Counted from the stretch's first letter, positions 51,445 through 60,168 are shown. The stretch: DNA of 64,000 nt from VFJQ01 sp044226525 (GCA_044226525.1 JBGAGV010000028.1:55922-119921); one strand, 5' to 3'. Notes: a model not told the origin generated them from the letters alone. Translations and numbers: made by a program.

Positions 51445-52356
51445 GTGGAAACCATTAAACCGGCCAAGGAATTCATCCAGGACGCTCTGCGCGAAACGGG
51501 GCTGACTTTACCAGAGTTGGCGGAGAAATTGGCGTATCCCAGCCTGAAGCGCGTGACTTACGGGGAGATCCCGTTGCCGGAGTCGAAGCGACGCCATATT
51601 TTGGATATCGTGGCCTTGCACCGGGCGCAGCAGATGAATCCAAGAATTGGTGAGGATCCAGCGGACGCAGCCGCATCTTTTGGAGTGGCGGGGTCGCCGC
51701 GGGAGGCATTGCGGGCGGCGCTGGCGGCGCGCGATATGAGTGTTGGCCAGCTCGCCAAGCGGATTAAATACGACGCCGGCGTGCTCGATGGCGTGGTGCA
51801 TGGAACGGGGCGAATGAGCGAGGCGATGGCGCGCGCGATTCATCGTGAGTTGCCGGAGGTGGAGGTGGAGGAGTTGCTCGCGGGGAGCGATTCGCCGCGG
51901 ACGATCGACGAGTCGGGATTCACGGGCACGCATGGCGCGACGCCGACGATTATTCTGCCAGGCGGCGGGAAGACGCGGTTTGTGCCGCTGCTCTCGTGGG
52001 CGGCGGCGGGCAAGCTCGCGACGGTGGATGCGCTGGACGATGGCTACGCGCACGACGGCGTGGTGAGCAATGTGCCGGGCCGCGCGTTTGTAGTGGAGGT
52101 GCGTGGCGACTCGATGCAGCCGGACATCAAGGAGGGCGATCACGTGGTGGTGCGGGCGGATGTGGAGCCACGCGCGGGGCAGATCGTGCTGGTGCGGACG
52201 ATCCACGGCGATGTGCTGTGCAAACGCTACCAGACGAAGGAGGGCGGCAAGCTGATCGTGCTCTCGAGCGTGAACCAGTCTTATCTCCCGTATGAAATCC
52301 CGGCCTCGGAGATCGCGTGGATTTATCCGGTGAAACAGGTCATCCGGAATTATTGA
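51445..52356 (+). CDS. S24-type CI-like repressor with two HTH segments
   Basis: A 303-residue repressor, starting at a GTG. Two helix-turn-helix-like segments are visible (about residues 17-40, LTLPELAEKLAYPSLKRV; and about 96-120, MSVGQLAKRIKYDAGVLDG). The C-terminal half is a LexA/CI-like S24 peptidase: FVVEVRGDSMQPDIKEGD with Ser223, VLCKRYQ with Lys260 as general base, and an Ala-Gly cleavage candidate in PLLSWAAAGKLATV. Self-cleavage would be expected on RecA activation, lifting repression of the leftward cluster. Having two HTH segments in one repressor is unusual. The host phage's structural genes are not seen around it. Confidence 0.88.
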   Translation: METIKPAKEFIQDALRETGLTLPELAEKLAYPSLKRVTYGEIPLPESKRRHILDIVALHRAQQMNPRIGEDPADAAASFGVAGSPREALRAALAARDMSVGQLAKRIKYDAGVLDGVVHGTGRMSEAMARAIHRELPEVEVEELLAGSDSPRTIDESGFTGTHGATPTIILPGGGKTRFVPLLSWAAAGKLATVDALDDGYAHDGVVSNVPGRAFVVEVRGDSMQPDIKEGDHVVVRADVEPRAGQIVLVRTIHGDVLCKRYQTKEGGKLIVLSSVNQSYLPYEIPASEIAWIYPVKQVIRNY

Positions 52357-52704
52357 GGCCGCGGCGAAAAATGATCTCGCAGCCGCCAACCAGCGTGGCG
52401 GTCTTGTGACGGCCTGTTGAATTTTGCGGGGCTGCCGTCCGGGCGGTCGTGCATTCGTAAAGTCTCCCAGCCCCCCCTTTCCGCGCTCTTCACCGGGATC
52501 TCTTCCTCGCTCAAGGCGCACCCGGAAACGCCCGCCAATCCAAGCCTCGGCGGCGGCTGGCCTCGATTTTCGCGCGCTGATCAAGATTTCGCGCATCTCC
52601 CCCGCTCTGAAGGCTGATTTTTTCAGCCCCCGGGCGCGGTCGTGGGGCTGTCAAACTTTTCGCCTTCAAAAAAGTTAGCCCCGATTTCCGATTTTTCTTG
52701 GAGG

Positions 52705-52720
52705 CCACAATAGGTTGTGG
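52705..52720 (+). promoter_or_regulatory. NrdR box 1 upstream of nrdJ
   Basis: CCACAATAGGTTGTGG is a 16-bp site with 6-bp perfect arms. It matches the NrdR consensus acACwATATaTwGtgt at most conserved positions (AC, A, T-A, T, G-T-G). Exactly 42 bp (four helical turns) separates its start from that of box 2, the spacing rule of tandem NrdR boxes. Binding of the ATP-cone repressor NrdR when dATP is high would shut nrdJ. Confidence 0.75.
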
Positions 52721-52746
52721 TCCTATGGCAACCCGCGCTTCCGTTC

Positions 52747-52762
52747 GGTCGATATATTGTGG
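52747..52762 (+). promoter_or_regulatory. NrdR box 2 upstream of nrdJ
   Basis: GGTCGATATATTGTGG carries the core C-x-ATATAT-x-GTG of the NrdR consensus and is phased four helical turns after box 1. The left arm is poorer (GGTCG). No nrdR gene is in the window; it is expected elsewhere. Confidence 0.72.
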
Positions 52763-52918
52763 TTTTTATCCTCCGGTGCTTCACCGGGAATTCACAAGTT
52801 ATTGACCTGCAACGGCCCATGAGGAGCGCGTGTCATCAGTTCGTCACCAATTTGCGTCGGAAGGCTCTGCCTGGCCGATCCCCAGAACCCGAAAACTCAA
52901 CCAACCAACGTCGCCAAG

Positions 52919-55900
52919 ATGAAACTCAAGTCCTCGCGTCACGCCGCCCCGGCTCCCAAGGCCCACGGGCGTATTCCCGCCAGCAACGGCTCCGGCCGTC
53001 GCGCGTCCATCCCTGGCAGTGCCAAACGCACCGGCACCGGCTCCGCCGCCGGCCTGAAGTTCACCCGCGTCTTCTCGCAGCGCGCCATCAAGCCCTTTGA
53101 CGAGATCGAGTGGGATCATCGCAATGCCGAGATCACCGACGACTCCGGCAAGACCATCTTCAAGCAGGACGCCGTCGAGGTGCCGAAGTCGTGGTCGCCG
53201 CTCGCCACCAAGATCGCGGTCTCGAAGTATTTCTACGGCGACATCGCCAACGGCAACGATCCCTACAAGCACGGCCGCGAAAATTCCGTCCGCCAGCTCA
53301 TCCACCGCGTCACCCGCACCATTACGGATTGCGGCATTAAAGACGGCTACTTCGCCGATAAGGAAACCGCCGAGGTGTTCTACGACGAGCTCACCTGGCT
53401 GTGCGTGAATCAATACGGCGCCTTCAATTCGCCCGTGTGGTTCAACGTCGGCCTCTGGCACCAATACAAGACCGGCGTCGGCAAGGGCGAAGGCAATTAC
53501 TTCTACGATCGCAAGGCCGGCGAAGCGCGCCGCGCCCCCACCCAATACGAATACCCGCAGGGCAGCGCCTGCTTTATTCAGTCGGTGAGCGATAACATGG
53601 AAGACATCATGCGCCTCGCCACCAGCGAAGCCATGCTCTTCAAATACGGCTCCGGCACCGGCAGCGATCTCTCCACGCTCCGCTCCACCCGCGAGAAACT
53701 CTCCGGCGGCGGCAAACCCAGCGGCCCGCTCAGCTTCCTGCGCATCTACGACCAGGTCGCCGCGACCGTGAAATCCGGCGGCAAGACCCGGCGCGCCGCG
53801 AAGATGAACACGCTCAAGGACTGGCATCCCGATGTGGAGGAATTCATCGAGGCCAAGACGAAGGAAGAGCGCAAGGCCTGGGCGCTCATCGAGCAGGGTT
53901 ACGACGGCAGTTACAACGGTGAAGCCTACGGCTCCATCATGTATCAGAACGAAAACCTCACTGTGCGCGTGAGCGATGAATTCATGCACGCCGCCATGGA
54001 AGGCAAGCCGTGGTGGACCAAGCGCGTCACCGACGGCCACTGGTGCGAAAAGAAGGACGCCAAGAACCTCCTGCGTAAGATCGCCGAAGGCACGCACATC
54101 TGCGGCGATCCCGGCATGCAGTTCGATACCACCATCCACCAGTGGCACACCTGCAAAGGCACCGGCCGGCAGAATTCCACCAACCCGTGCTCGGAGTATC
54201 TTTTCCTCGATAACACCGCCTGCAATCTCGCCTCGCTCAACCTGCTCAAGTTCAAGCAGGCCGACGGCGGATTCGATGTCGAGCGATTCAAGGCTGCGGT
54301 TCGCGTCTTCATCACCGCGCAGGAAATCATCGTCGATAACGCCAGCTATCCCATCAAGGAGATCGCGGAGAATAGCCATATCTTCCGCACGCTCGGCCTC
54401 GGTTATGCCAATCTCGGCGCGCTCATCATGAGTTACGGCCTCGGTTACGATACCGATGAAGGCCGCGCGCTCGCCGGAGCCATCACCGCCATCATGACCG
54501 GCCACGCTTACGAGCAATCGGCCAAGATGGCGAAGGGCATGGGCGCTTTCCCCGGTTACAAGGACGCCCGCTGCAGTGGCGTGCAAAATCCCGTCGAGAA
54601 ATCGAACGTCTCTTCCATGCTCGAAGTCATCGAGCTGCACCGCTCCCACGTCAGTAAGATCCAGTCGAGCGACCGCTTCGGTTATCTCAAGGAAGAAGCG
54701 CAGGGCTGCTGGGATCGCGCCCTCGATCTCGGCAAGAAACACGGCTATCGCAATGCCCAGGTCACCGTCCTCGCCCCCACCGGCACCATCGGTTTCCTCA
54801 TGGATTGCGACACCACCGGCATCGAGCCCGACATCGCGCTCGTGAAGTATAAGCTGCTCGCCGGCGGCGGCATGCTCAAAATTGTCAACCAGACGGTCAA
54901 ACCCGCGCTCCAGCACCTCGGTTACACCGCGGGCGAGGTCGAGAAGATCATCGCGCACATCGACAAATTCGACACCATCGAAGACGTCACCGCCGAGGAC
55001 GGCACCACCATCCCCAGCGGCCTCAAGCCCGAGGATCTCCCGGTGTTCGATTGCGCGTTCAAGGCCGCCCGCGGCCAGCGCTCGCTCCATTACCGCGGCC
55101 ACATTCGCATGATGGCTGCCGCCCAGCCCTTCCTCAGCGGCGCCATTTCCAAGACCGTGAACCTTCCGCAGGAAGCCACCGTCGAGGACATCATGAACAC
55201 CTACGTCGAAGGCTGGCAGCTCGGCCTCAAGGCCATCGCCATCTATCGCGACGGCTCCAAGCGCAGCGCCCCCCTCGCCACCGCCAAGGAAAAGCACAGC
55301 TCCTCCTCGTCGTCCGCCGCCGCCGATCCCGGCCACGCCATCGCCGACTTCGACGCTGTCCTCAACGACAAGGCCCAGCTCGAAGGCCGCATCACCGAGC
55401 TCGAAAGCGTCATCACCGAGCTGCGCAAGAAAGCCGACGAACCCGTCCGCCGCCGCATGCCCGAGACGCGCGTCGCCATCAATCACAAGTTCGAGATCGC
55501 CGGCCACAAGGGTTACCTCACCGTCGGCATGTTTGAAGACGGCCAGCCCGGCGAACTCTTCATCCAGATGAACAAGGAAGGCAGCACCATCGGCGGCCTC
55601 ATGGACACCATCGCCACCCTCAGCTCCATCGCCCTGCAATACGGCGTGCCGCTCGAGAGCCTCGTGAAGAAGTTTGCCTATCAACGTTTCGAACCCTCGG
55701 GCTTCACCAAGAACCCCGACATCCGCAACGCCACCAGCATCACCGATTACGTCTTCCGCTGGCTCGGCTGCCAGTTCATCAAGGGTTACAAGGAAGCCAC
55801 CTCCCCGAACAAAGGCCAGGTGGACCTCCCCATGAAAGAACTCGCCGCCATCGACAAGGCCGCCGTCAACCGCCCCGTCGCCGATCTCCCGCGCGAAACC

Positions 55901-56113
55901 CCCGGCATCATCGACGTCATCACGCACAAAAACGGCAGCGAAGGCGAGCCCCACATCAGCCAGACCGGCCACACCCACGCCGAGCGCGTGCAAACGGCCT
56001 TGGGTAACATGTATATGGACATCACCTGCTCCAACTGCGGCAGCAGCAAAGTCATCCGCGCCGGCGCCTGCGGTTGCTGCACCGAATGCGGCACCAGCCA
56101 GGGCTGCTCGTAG
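52919..56113 (+). CDS. nrdJ: Vitamin B12-dependent (class II) ribonucleotide reductase
   Basis: A 1064-residue adenosylcobalamin-dependent reductase, making dNTP precursors in the cytoplasm. The N-terminus is Ala/Lys-rich, then YGAFNSPVWFN, GSACFIQSVSDNMEDIM, KYGSGTGSDLSTLRS, NTLKDWHPDVEEFI and the finger-loop-type STNPCSEYLFLDNTACN (Cys424). The middle part holds GYRNAQVTVLAPTGTIGFLMD, and the C-terminus ends in a Cys-rich tail (CSNCGSSK, then CGCCTECG), typical of class II NrdJ re-reduction and zinc binding. The length is normal for the long NrdJ form. There is no R2 partner, as expected. The upstream NrdR boxes suggest dATP-linked repression. Confidence 0.96.
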   Translation: MKLKSSRHAAPAPKAHGRIPASNGSGRRASIPGSAKRTGTGSAAGLKFTRVFSQRAIKPFDEIEWDHRNAEITDDSGKTIFKQDAVEVPKSWSPLATKIAVSKYFYGDIANGNDPYKHGRENSVRQLIHRVTRTITDCGIKDGYFADKETAEVFYDELTWLCVNQYGAFNSPVWFNVGLWHQYKTGVGKGEGNYFYDRKAGEARRAPTQYEYPQGSACFIQSVSDNMEDIMRLATSEAMLFKYGSGTGSDLSTLRSTREKLSGGGKPSGPLSFLRIYDQVAATVKSGGKTRRAAKMNTLKDWHPDVEEFIEAKTKEERKAWALIEQGYDGSYNGEAYGSIMYQNENLTVRVSDEFMHAAMEGKPWWTKRVTDGHWCEKKDAKNLLRKIAEGTHICGDPGMQFDTTIHQWHTCKGTGRQNSTNPCSEYLFLDNTACNLASLNLLKFKQADGGFDVERFKAAVRVFITAQEIIVDNASYPIKEIAENSHIFRTLGLGYANLGALIMSYGLGYDTDEGRALAGAITAIMTGHAYEQSAKMAKGMGAFPGYKDARCSGVQNPVEKSNVSSMLEVIELHRSHVSKIQSSDRFGYLKEEAQGCWDRALDLGKKHGYRNAQVTVLAPTGTIGFLMDCDTTGIEPDIALVKYKLLAGGGMLKIVNQTVKPALQHLGYTAGEVEKIIAHIDKFDTIEDVTAEDGTTIPSGLKPEDLPVFDCAFKAARGQRSLHYRGHIRMMAAAQPFLSGAISKTVNLPQEATVEDIMNTYVEGWQLGLKAIAIYRDGSKRSAPLATAKEKHSSSSSSAAADPGHAIADFDAVLNDKAQLEGRITELESVITELRKKADEPVRRRMPETRVAINHKFEIAGHKGYLTVGMFEDGQPGELFIQMNKEGSTIGGLMDTIATLSSIALQYGVPLESLVKKFAYQRFEPSGFTKNPDIRNATSITDYVFRWLGCQFIKGYKEATSPNKGQVDLPMKELAAIDKAAVNRPVADLPRETPGIIDVITHKNGSEGEPHISQTGHTHAERVQTALGNMYMDITCSNCGSSKVIRAGACGCCTECGTSQGCS

Positions 56114-56533
56114 TCAGTTCCCGAAAACTTAATTCTGAACTCTTAATTCTTAATTCCAGAATGACCGATAAAGATAAGCCCCGCGACGAAACTTCTGGCC
56201 CCGTCTTAGCGGACTAAACCTCCCTTCATCCCTTCCTCGCTGCAACCAAGGAGCAGACGGGCGGTGCGCCAGAAAAAGGGGCGCCCGCCCGTTTTGCGTT
56301 CCCCGAAACGCCCCCCGATCCCCAAACCGCACTCCGAAGGGGTAGCTAGCCATTAGCCCTGTGCACCGCCTGAGGCAACTCAGTCCCTCCGAACATCTTG
56401 GGCTGCGTGATTGAACCGTCTGTTTACTTTAGGTTGATCAATACCTTCCTCTTGATCCGTCCCGCCCATGCGAACCGGCCTAGCGACACTATAGGATTGC
56501 ATACCGGGCGGCAATTGTATAAGGCCAATTCGC
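56114..56533. other. Intergenic stretch downstream of nrdJ, boundary of accessory DNA
   Basis: The first 50 bp carry AT-rich direct repeats (CTTAATTCTGAACTCTTAATTC). A strong terminator follows at 56257-56295. After about 56350 the base composition falls and stays lower until 59537, so this is the likely left boundary of an acquired segment. No integrase or att-like tRNA end is visible. Confidence 0.55.
56257..56295 (+). terminator. Intrinsic terminator downstream of nrdJ
   Basis: ACGGGCGGTGCGCC pairs with GGCGCCCGCCCGT (one-nucleotide bulge) around a loop of about 9 nt, followed by TTTT. This is a strong rho-independent terminator on the plus strand, 144 nt beyond the nrdJ stop. Confidence 0.8.
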
Positions 56534-57706
56534 ATGCCCTCCCTCCAATCTCTGTATAAGGATCTAACCCAAGATTTATGGCGAAAGGATCATGCGTTTT
56601 CATCGGATGTTGAAAAAGTGCATGGCGTTATTTTTGACTCATGGAGAACGGAGGCGCAGCGGGAAGAAGCGTATCTACTGTGGATGCAAAAGAACCAGCC
56701 ATGCCTGTTTGGGCGAATAGCAGCGGCGAGTCAGCGGCTTCATTTCTGTATCTTAGATGAAGAAATTTTGCGCGGCTCTGACAAAAAGATTTCGGAAAAA
56801 ATTGAGTATGAACGAACTGAATGGAAACGGCGTTCGCTAAGGCCAGATCCAACATTTTCCCATCCTGCTCATGGCTTTATTTTGACCGCGATCTCGCCAC
56901 GTTTAGCGTCGGCCGCACCAGACAATAACCTGCGGCGATTTTCGGAAAAGCTTTTGAGCCTCTGGAAAGTGTCCGCAAAGGACGAACCTCAAGGAAAAGT
57001 TCATTCGGAATGCCTATACCTTCAAAACCCGAAAAGTGGCGGCTACGTGCGCTTTCAGTTCAGCGTTGATTTCTTTATGGCGCAGGGCGACGGCAGGTGG
57101 TGGTGCGACCACCGGATTCCGGGCGGAATTGCTTTCACAGCAAATTCAGTGGGGCATATGCTGAAGTATCGTGAATGGTATGAAAAGCTAAGGAAGCAAG
57201 AAGAGTGGATTTTGCAAACTGCGATGCTGACGATCGACGCCGCACAGGAAACCGAATTTGGAAAAGCAACTTGGTTGAAACCGTTGCTGAAAGGAAAACC
57301 GATAGTGAAGGATCTGAAGTGCCCCTTTTCGAATCCCCGCAAGGAATTGGAGGCGAAAGATTGGACTCGTTACGGAGGACACTTACATACAGATCTCGCG
57401 ATCCGCGATGAGTTTTTTTCCACGAGCCCCGATAAAGGACCTGATATTACAGATGGAGAGTATGTGCAGGATTTTGCCTATCTTACGGATAAACGCCAGA
57501 GAGACCACCAGTTGTTTATTCAAGGGCAGAACGTCTCAGAACAGGAGGTCTTTGATGAAATTGGGGACCCCGAAGACTATGTCCGAGTTAGCGTGAAACG
57601 CCCGAAGTTGCGCAAAAATCCGACTCCAGAATTTACCGCCGGAGTAGCGGAGGTCGAGCGAAAGCTTGACGAACTTCGAGTATGGAAGTTGGACGAAACT
57701 AAATAA
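56534..57706 (+). CDS. Unrecognised 390-residue protein in lower-GC island
   Basis: A 390-residue, charged, apparently soluble protein. It begins MPSLQSLYKDLTQDLWRKDHA and has no signal peptide or membrane segment. It contains Trp- and His-rich stretches (GDGRWWCDHRIPGGIAFTAN, DWTRYGGHLHTDLAI) and a highly charged C-terminal end (VERKLDELRVWKLDETK). I recognise no domain. Codon use is AT-richer than in nrdJ or the phage-like cluster, a sign of recent transfer. It converges on a cysteine-protease-like gene with a 28-nt gap. The pairing suggests a module, such as defence or toxin, but that is conjecture. Confidence 0.7.
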   Translation: MPSLQSLYKDLTQDLWRKDHAFSSDVEKVHGVIFDSWRTEAQREEAYLLWMQKNQPCLFGRIAAASQRLHFCILDEEILRGSDKKISEKIEYERTEWKRRSLRPDPTFSHPAHGFILTAISPRLASAAPDNNLRRFSEKLLSLWKVSAKDEPQGKVHSECLYLQNPKSGGYVRFQFSVDFFMAQGDGRWWCDHRIPGGIAFTANSVGHMLKYREWYEKLRKQEEWILQTAMLTIDAAQETEFGKATWLKPLLKGKPIVKDLKCPFSNPRKELEAKDWTRYGGHLHTDLAIRDEFFSTSPDKGPDITDGEYVQDFAYLTDKRQRDHQLFIQGQNVSEQEVFDEIGDPEDYVRVSVKRPKLRKNPTPEFTAGVAEVERKLDELRVWKLDETK

Positions 57707-57734
57707 TTAGAAACGACCTAAGAATCAGACGGCC

Positions 57735-59345
57735 TCACTGTTTTGCAGCTCGGAGCAACGGTTGATAGGGGGCCGCTTGATCAACTGATACGAACAGAGA
57801 TTCCCGCTCACCGCATCCCTTAACGTAGAGCCGGCCATCGTAATGGAAAGAAAGAAGGCTGTTAACAATGGCATTCCGATTGGCGGTCGAATCAAAAACG
57901 ATTTCGCCTCGAATGCGTCTGCTATATGGATTGCCACCCAAGTCTTTGTATTCAGCAAGCTCAACAAGCCAAACGTATTTGGGCATCTGCATGCAACGAT
58001 ATTGCGCGATGATTTCCGCGTTGCGTTTTTGGCCGCATCCACGCAGAAGGTCTCGTTTGAATTCACTGGAGCGGCGCAAATAAACGCGACGAATTAAGCC
58101 ATTTTTCGGCCAAGGCCTCCAGAGATATTTCTTCGGAATGTGAGGCATCTCTGCGCATACGTAGTCATTGATATGGCTGAGGAGGGGATCAATTAGATCT
58201 AGAATATCGTCCGAATTCAGATGTAGTCGTTCAGGAAGGGGGACGATGCATGTTTCTAGAATCTGCCCGTCTAAGGTCAGCATCTCTCGTCCCGGATAGT
58301 CTGATCCACTATAAGGCGTCGTGCCAACTCTCATCGGCAAATAGGGGCCTTGAGCATCGTCATGGACGTAAAAATTCTTAACAAATTCGCTCATGGAACG
58401 GGTTTTTGCCGCCCCTGCCCCCGTTTCCCTTTTGGGGAATTTCATGGCGCTTTGATAGTCGTGACCTATTACGACGACGACATGGCCAGGTAGCGATGCA
58501 ATAACTGGGATGCTGCTCTCGACGCACGTATAGAGAAAATCCAATGCAGCGGCTGGATTTTCGGGGTAAAACAGCTGCGCCTTCAATCCCATTGCACCGA
58601 AAGCATTAAATATCTGGGAGTCAGTTAGTCCGTCGCGCGGCAAGCCAACAGAATAGGCGCGAGTTGCCATTTCCGTTATTTCTGCCGGTCGGTGGCGAAC
58701 GGTTTCAGACATTTTATTGAGGTAACGAGCCACCATCCAAAGGTCTGCTTCGGCGCACACGCCGACGTTTGTTTCTTGCTGTATAAACGGCATCCCTTTG
58801 ACGGTTAGCTGATTGCCAAGCAGCGAAGTGGTGAATGACGCGCCACAGTGGGACAGGTGAAATTGCTGCGACCCATTACCGTCGGAGTGGGATATGCAAC
58901 AGGGGCTTTTAAGCACAGTATCGCCTACTCGATAGGCCGGCAGGGGGCGAACCACTGTATAGCCTAAGTAACCACTGCGCACCTTCTCGGGTATATCGAA
59001 TAGGTCAGCTGCCTTGAGTGCGACTCCAGACGGTTTAGCGGCAAAAAAGTGGATTCGGCTTGCGCGTTGTAGAGGGGGCTGAAAGACACGCGAATACATC
59101 GCGCCGTATTCTTCGTTCCAATCTGTGCTGATATAAGGCTCGATTACAGCCGTCCGCGCCCCTAGCTCATCTTTGGCTATCTGAAGAATCCTGAGGAAGG
59201 GCGCGCCTCCGCTATCATTTTTCCAGAATGGCGGGATAAGGTGCCGAAAAATTCTATCCTGCCAATCCTTCAAGTTTAAGTCGACAATCGACACCTCTGC
59301 CGTTTCCCGGAGCCAACGGGAAAAATATTCTGGGGGATGCTCCAC
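57735..59345 (-). CDS. Predicted papain/C39-like cysteine protease in lower-GC island
   Basis: A 536-residue protein. The N-terminal 120 residues contain LGARTAVIEPYISTDWNEEYG. The middle region resembles a C39/papain-like fold: an oxyanion-type Gln (189/190) before Cys197 in NVGVCAEADLWMVARYL, a His288 in SIPVIASLPGHVVVVIGHDY and an Asp-pair (329-330) in NFYVHDDAQGPYL. This order, Cys then His then Asp, with GHxVVVIG is the usual C39 layout. The C-terminal about 170 residues are extra and unrecognised. No signal peptide or ABC domain is present, so it is not a bacteriocin-exporter C39. A small gene 21 nt upstream is transcribed with it. The catalytic call is inferred from motif spacing only. 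Confidence 0.65.
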   Translation of the reverse strand: MEHPPEYFSRWLRETAEVSIVDLNLKDWQDRIFRHLIPPFWKNDSGGAPFLRILQIAKDELGARTAVIEPYISTDWNEEYGAMYSRVFQPPLQRASRIHFFAAKPSGVALKAADLFDIPEKVRSGYLGYTVVRPLPAYRVGDTVLKSPCCISHSDGNGSQQFHLSHCGASFTTSLLGNQLTVKGMPFIQQETNVGVCAEADLWMVARYLNKMSETVRHRPAEITEMATRAYSVGLPRDGLTDSQIFNAFGAMGLKAQLFYPENPAAALDFLYTCVESSIPVIASLPGHVVVVIGHDYQSAMKFPKRETGAGAAKTRSMSEFVKNFYVHDDAQGPYLPMRVGTTPYSGSDYPGREMLTLDGQILETCIVPLPERLHLNSDDILDLIDPLLSHINDYVCAEMPHIPKKYLWRPWPKNGLIRRVYLRRSSEFKRDLLRGCGQKRNAEIIAQYRCMQMPKYVWLVELAEYKDLGGNPYSRRIRGEIVFDSTANRNAIVNSLLSFHYDGRLYVKGCGERESLFVSVDQAAPYQPLLRAAKQ

Positions 59346-59366
59346 GCGCAGATGAAATTCCGCCGA

Positions 59367-59537
59367 CTATACTTTTCGAGTCCGACGCATTGCCTCGACC
59401 ATTTTTTGCATCTGCCGCCGTCCTTGCTGGGCAATTGAGGAAGCTTTATCGGCAGTGGATTGCATCTCGCGGGCCACGGAATCCAAGCGCTGAGTCTTGC
59501 GCTTTTTGGGAACTGCTACAACGATATAGGAAGGCAT
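59367..59537 (-). CDS. Small basic helical protein upstream of the cysteine-protease-like gene
   Basis: A 56-residue protein (MPSYIVVAVPKKRKTQRLDS, then a long helix with QQGRRQMQKMVEAMRRTRKV). It is strongly basic and likely helical; no family is recognised. The start at 59537 was chosen, since the upstream extension lies in non-coding-like DNA. With 21 nt to the protease-like gene, the two probably form one transcript. Confidence 0.5.
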   Translation of the reverse strand: MPSYIVVAVPKKRKTQRLDSVAREMQSTADKASSIAQQGRRQMQKMVEAMRRTRKV

Positions 59538-59903
59538 TATGATGTTTTTACATGGGGGTTGTGATTGCGAAAACGGGCGCCGAGTAAAGCACCGACAATA
59601 CGCCGGAGCAACCGCGAAAGTGCGGCGTGAAGCGAGCGAGCATGCTAGGGTATCGGAACACCTGCAGTGAGTGCGCGGATATTTGACGCTTCTTCGGTGC
59701 AAGGCCCCAACATATTGTGGAATATCTAAAGCCGCAACCACAAAATGTGGAAATTTTGCGCGAAAAAATGTCTGGGCCGGGGTCGCACGGAAAAATTGAA
59801 AAGGAGAGGAATGAAAAGGGGGCAGGAGAGAATGGCACTGAGTTAAAGGGCGTTTGGGACGAAAAAATGGTGATCAAACCGGTCGGCAAAGGGTTGATGA
59901 AAG
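59538..59903. other. Intergenic region before the transposase remnants, with NrdR-like boxes
   Basis: No gene that I trust. It carries CCCCAACATATTGTGG (59705-59720) and CAACCACAAAATGTGG (59735-59750), 30 bp apart. The first resembles the NrdR box; the second contains the palindrome CCACA-AAA-TGTGG and is weaker. A + strand frame of 126 residues running from 59717 is judged spurious. Confidence 0.4.
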
Positions 59904-60115
59904 ATGCCTCGCTCGACGCAGTTCTTCCCCGGTTTTCATCAGCAGCTTTGCGGCCGAAAACCCGTCGGGAGAAGGGAGCAGTTGCAGCGCCAAATGCGGG
60001 CGGCCGATGCGCTCTGTCTGACGCAGCTTCACACTCTGTTTGCGTCGGTGCTGCCCTCGTGGTTGGCGACTTTCAAAAGGACCGATGGAGCCAATAGTCG
60101 CCGGCGGGTCTTGAA
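59904..60115 (+). pseudogene. N-terminal remnant of an IS4-type transposase
   Basis: The frame starts MPRSTQFFPGFHQQ and continues with ALCLTQLHTLFASVLPSW and NSRRRVL. This is the usual beginning of IS4-family DDE transposases in this group, where a conserved 'SRRRVFT..TFWAF' follows. The reading stops matching exactly where the 24-bp repeat of the RAYT unit begins (60116), so the insertion or a rearrangement truncated it. About 71 of an expected 400 or so residues remain; the DDE domain is lost. Confidence 0.5.
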
Positions 60116-60139
60116 GGGGTCGACTCTTGACACTTGACA
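60116..60139 (+). repeat. Left 24-bp inverted repeat of the RAYT unit
   Basis: Starts GGGGTCGACTCTTGACACTT. It truncates the IS4-type remnant on its left and lies 29 nt before the transposase start. Confidence 0.85.
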
Positions 60140-60168
60140 ACCGGGCCGCCCTCAAGTGAAAAGCTGCG

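Larger units (their letters stand above)
52357..52918. other. nrdJ upstream region, 562 bp
   Basis: No credible gene. From 52357 to about 52680 the DNA is GC-rich and featureless apart from AGTCTCCCAGCCCCCCC. From 52681 it becomes a regulatory region: two NrdR boxes (52705-52720, 52747-52762), then CCGGTG-CTT-CACCGG (52773-52787), a 6-bp stem with a 3-nt loop in the presumed 5' leader, then TTATTGACCTG and the nrdJ start. No B12-box was found, so a cobalamin riboswitch is not supported. Confidence 0.6.

Noticed and set aside
52400..52900. Cobalamin riboswitch upstream of nrdJ
   Set aside because: No B12-box-like consensus or matching core stems were found, though a computed covariance search was not possible here.
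52844..55993. 1049-residue antisense open frame covering nrdJ
   Set aside because: It mirrors nrdJ codon for codon; high GC at third positions removes stops. Its composition (Gly/Ala/Val/Asp-rich, no domains) is that of a shadow.
59717..60097. 126-residue plus-strand frame between the protease module and the RAYT unit
   Set aside because: Overlaps the IS4-like remnant in another frame, which has recognisable sequence; its own C-terminal half is low-quality.
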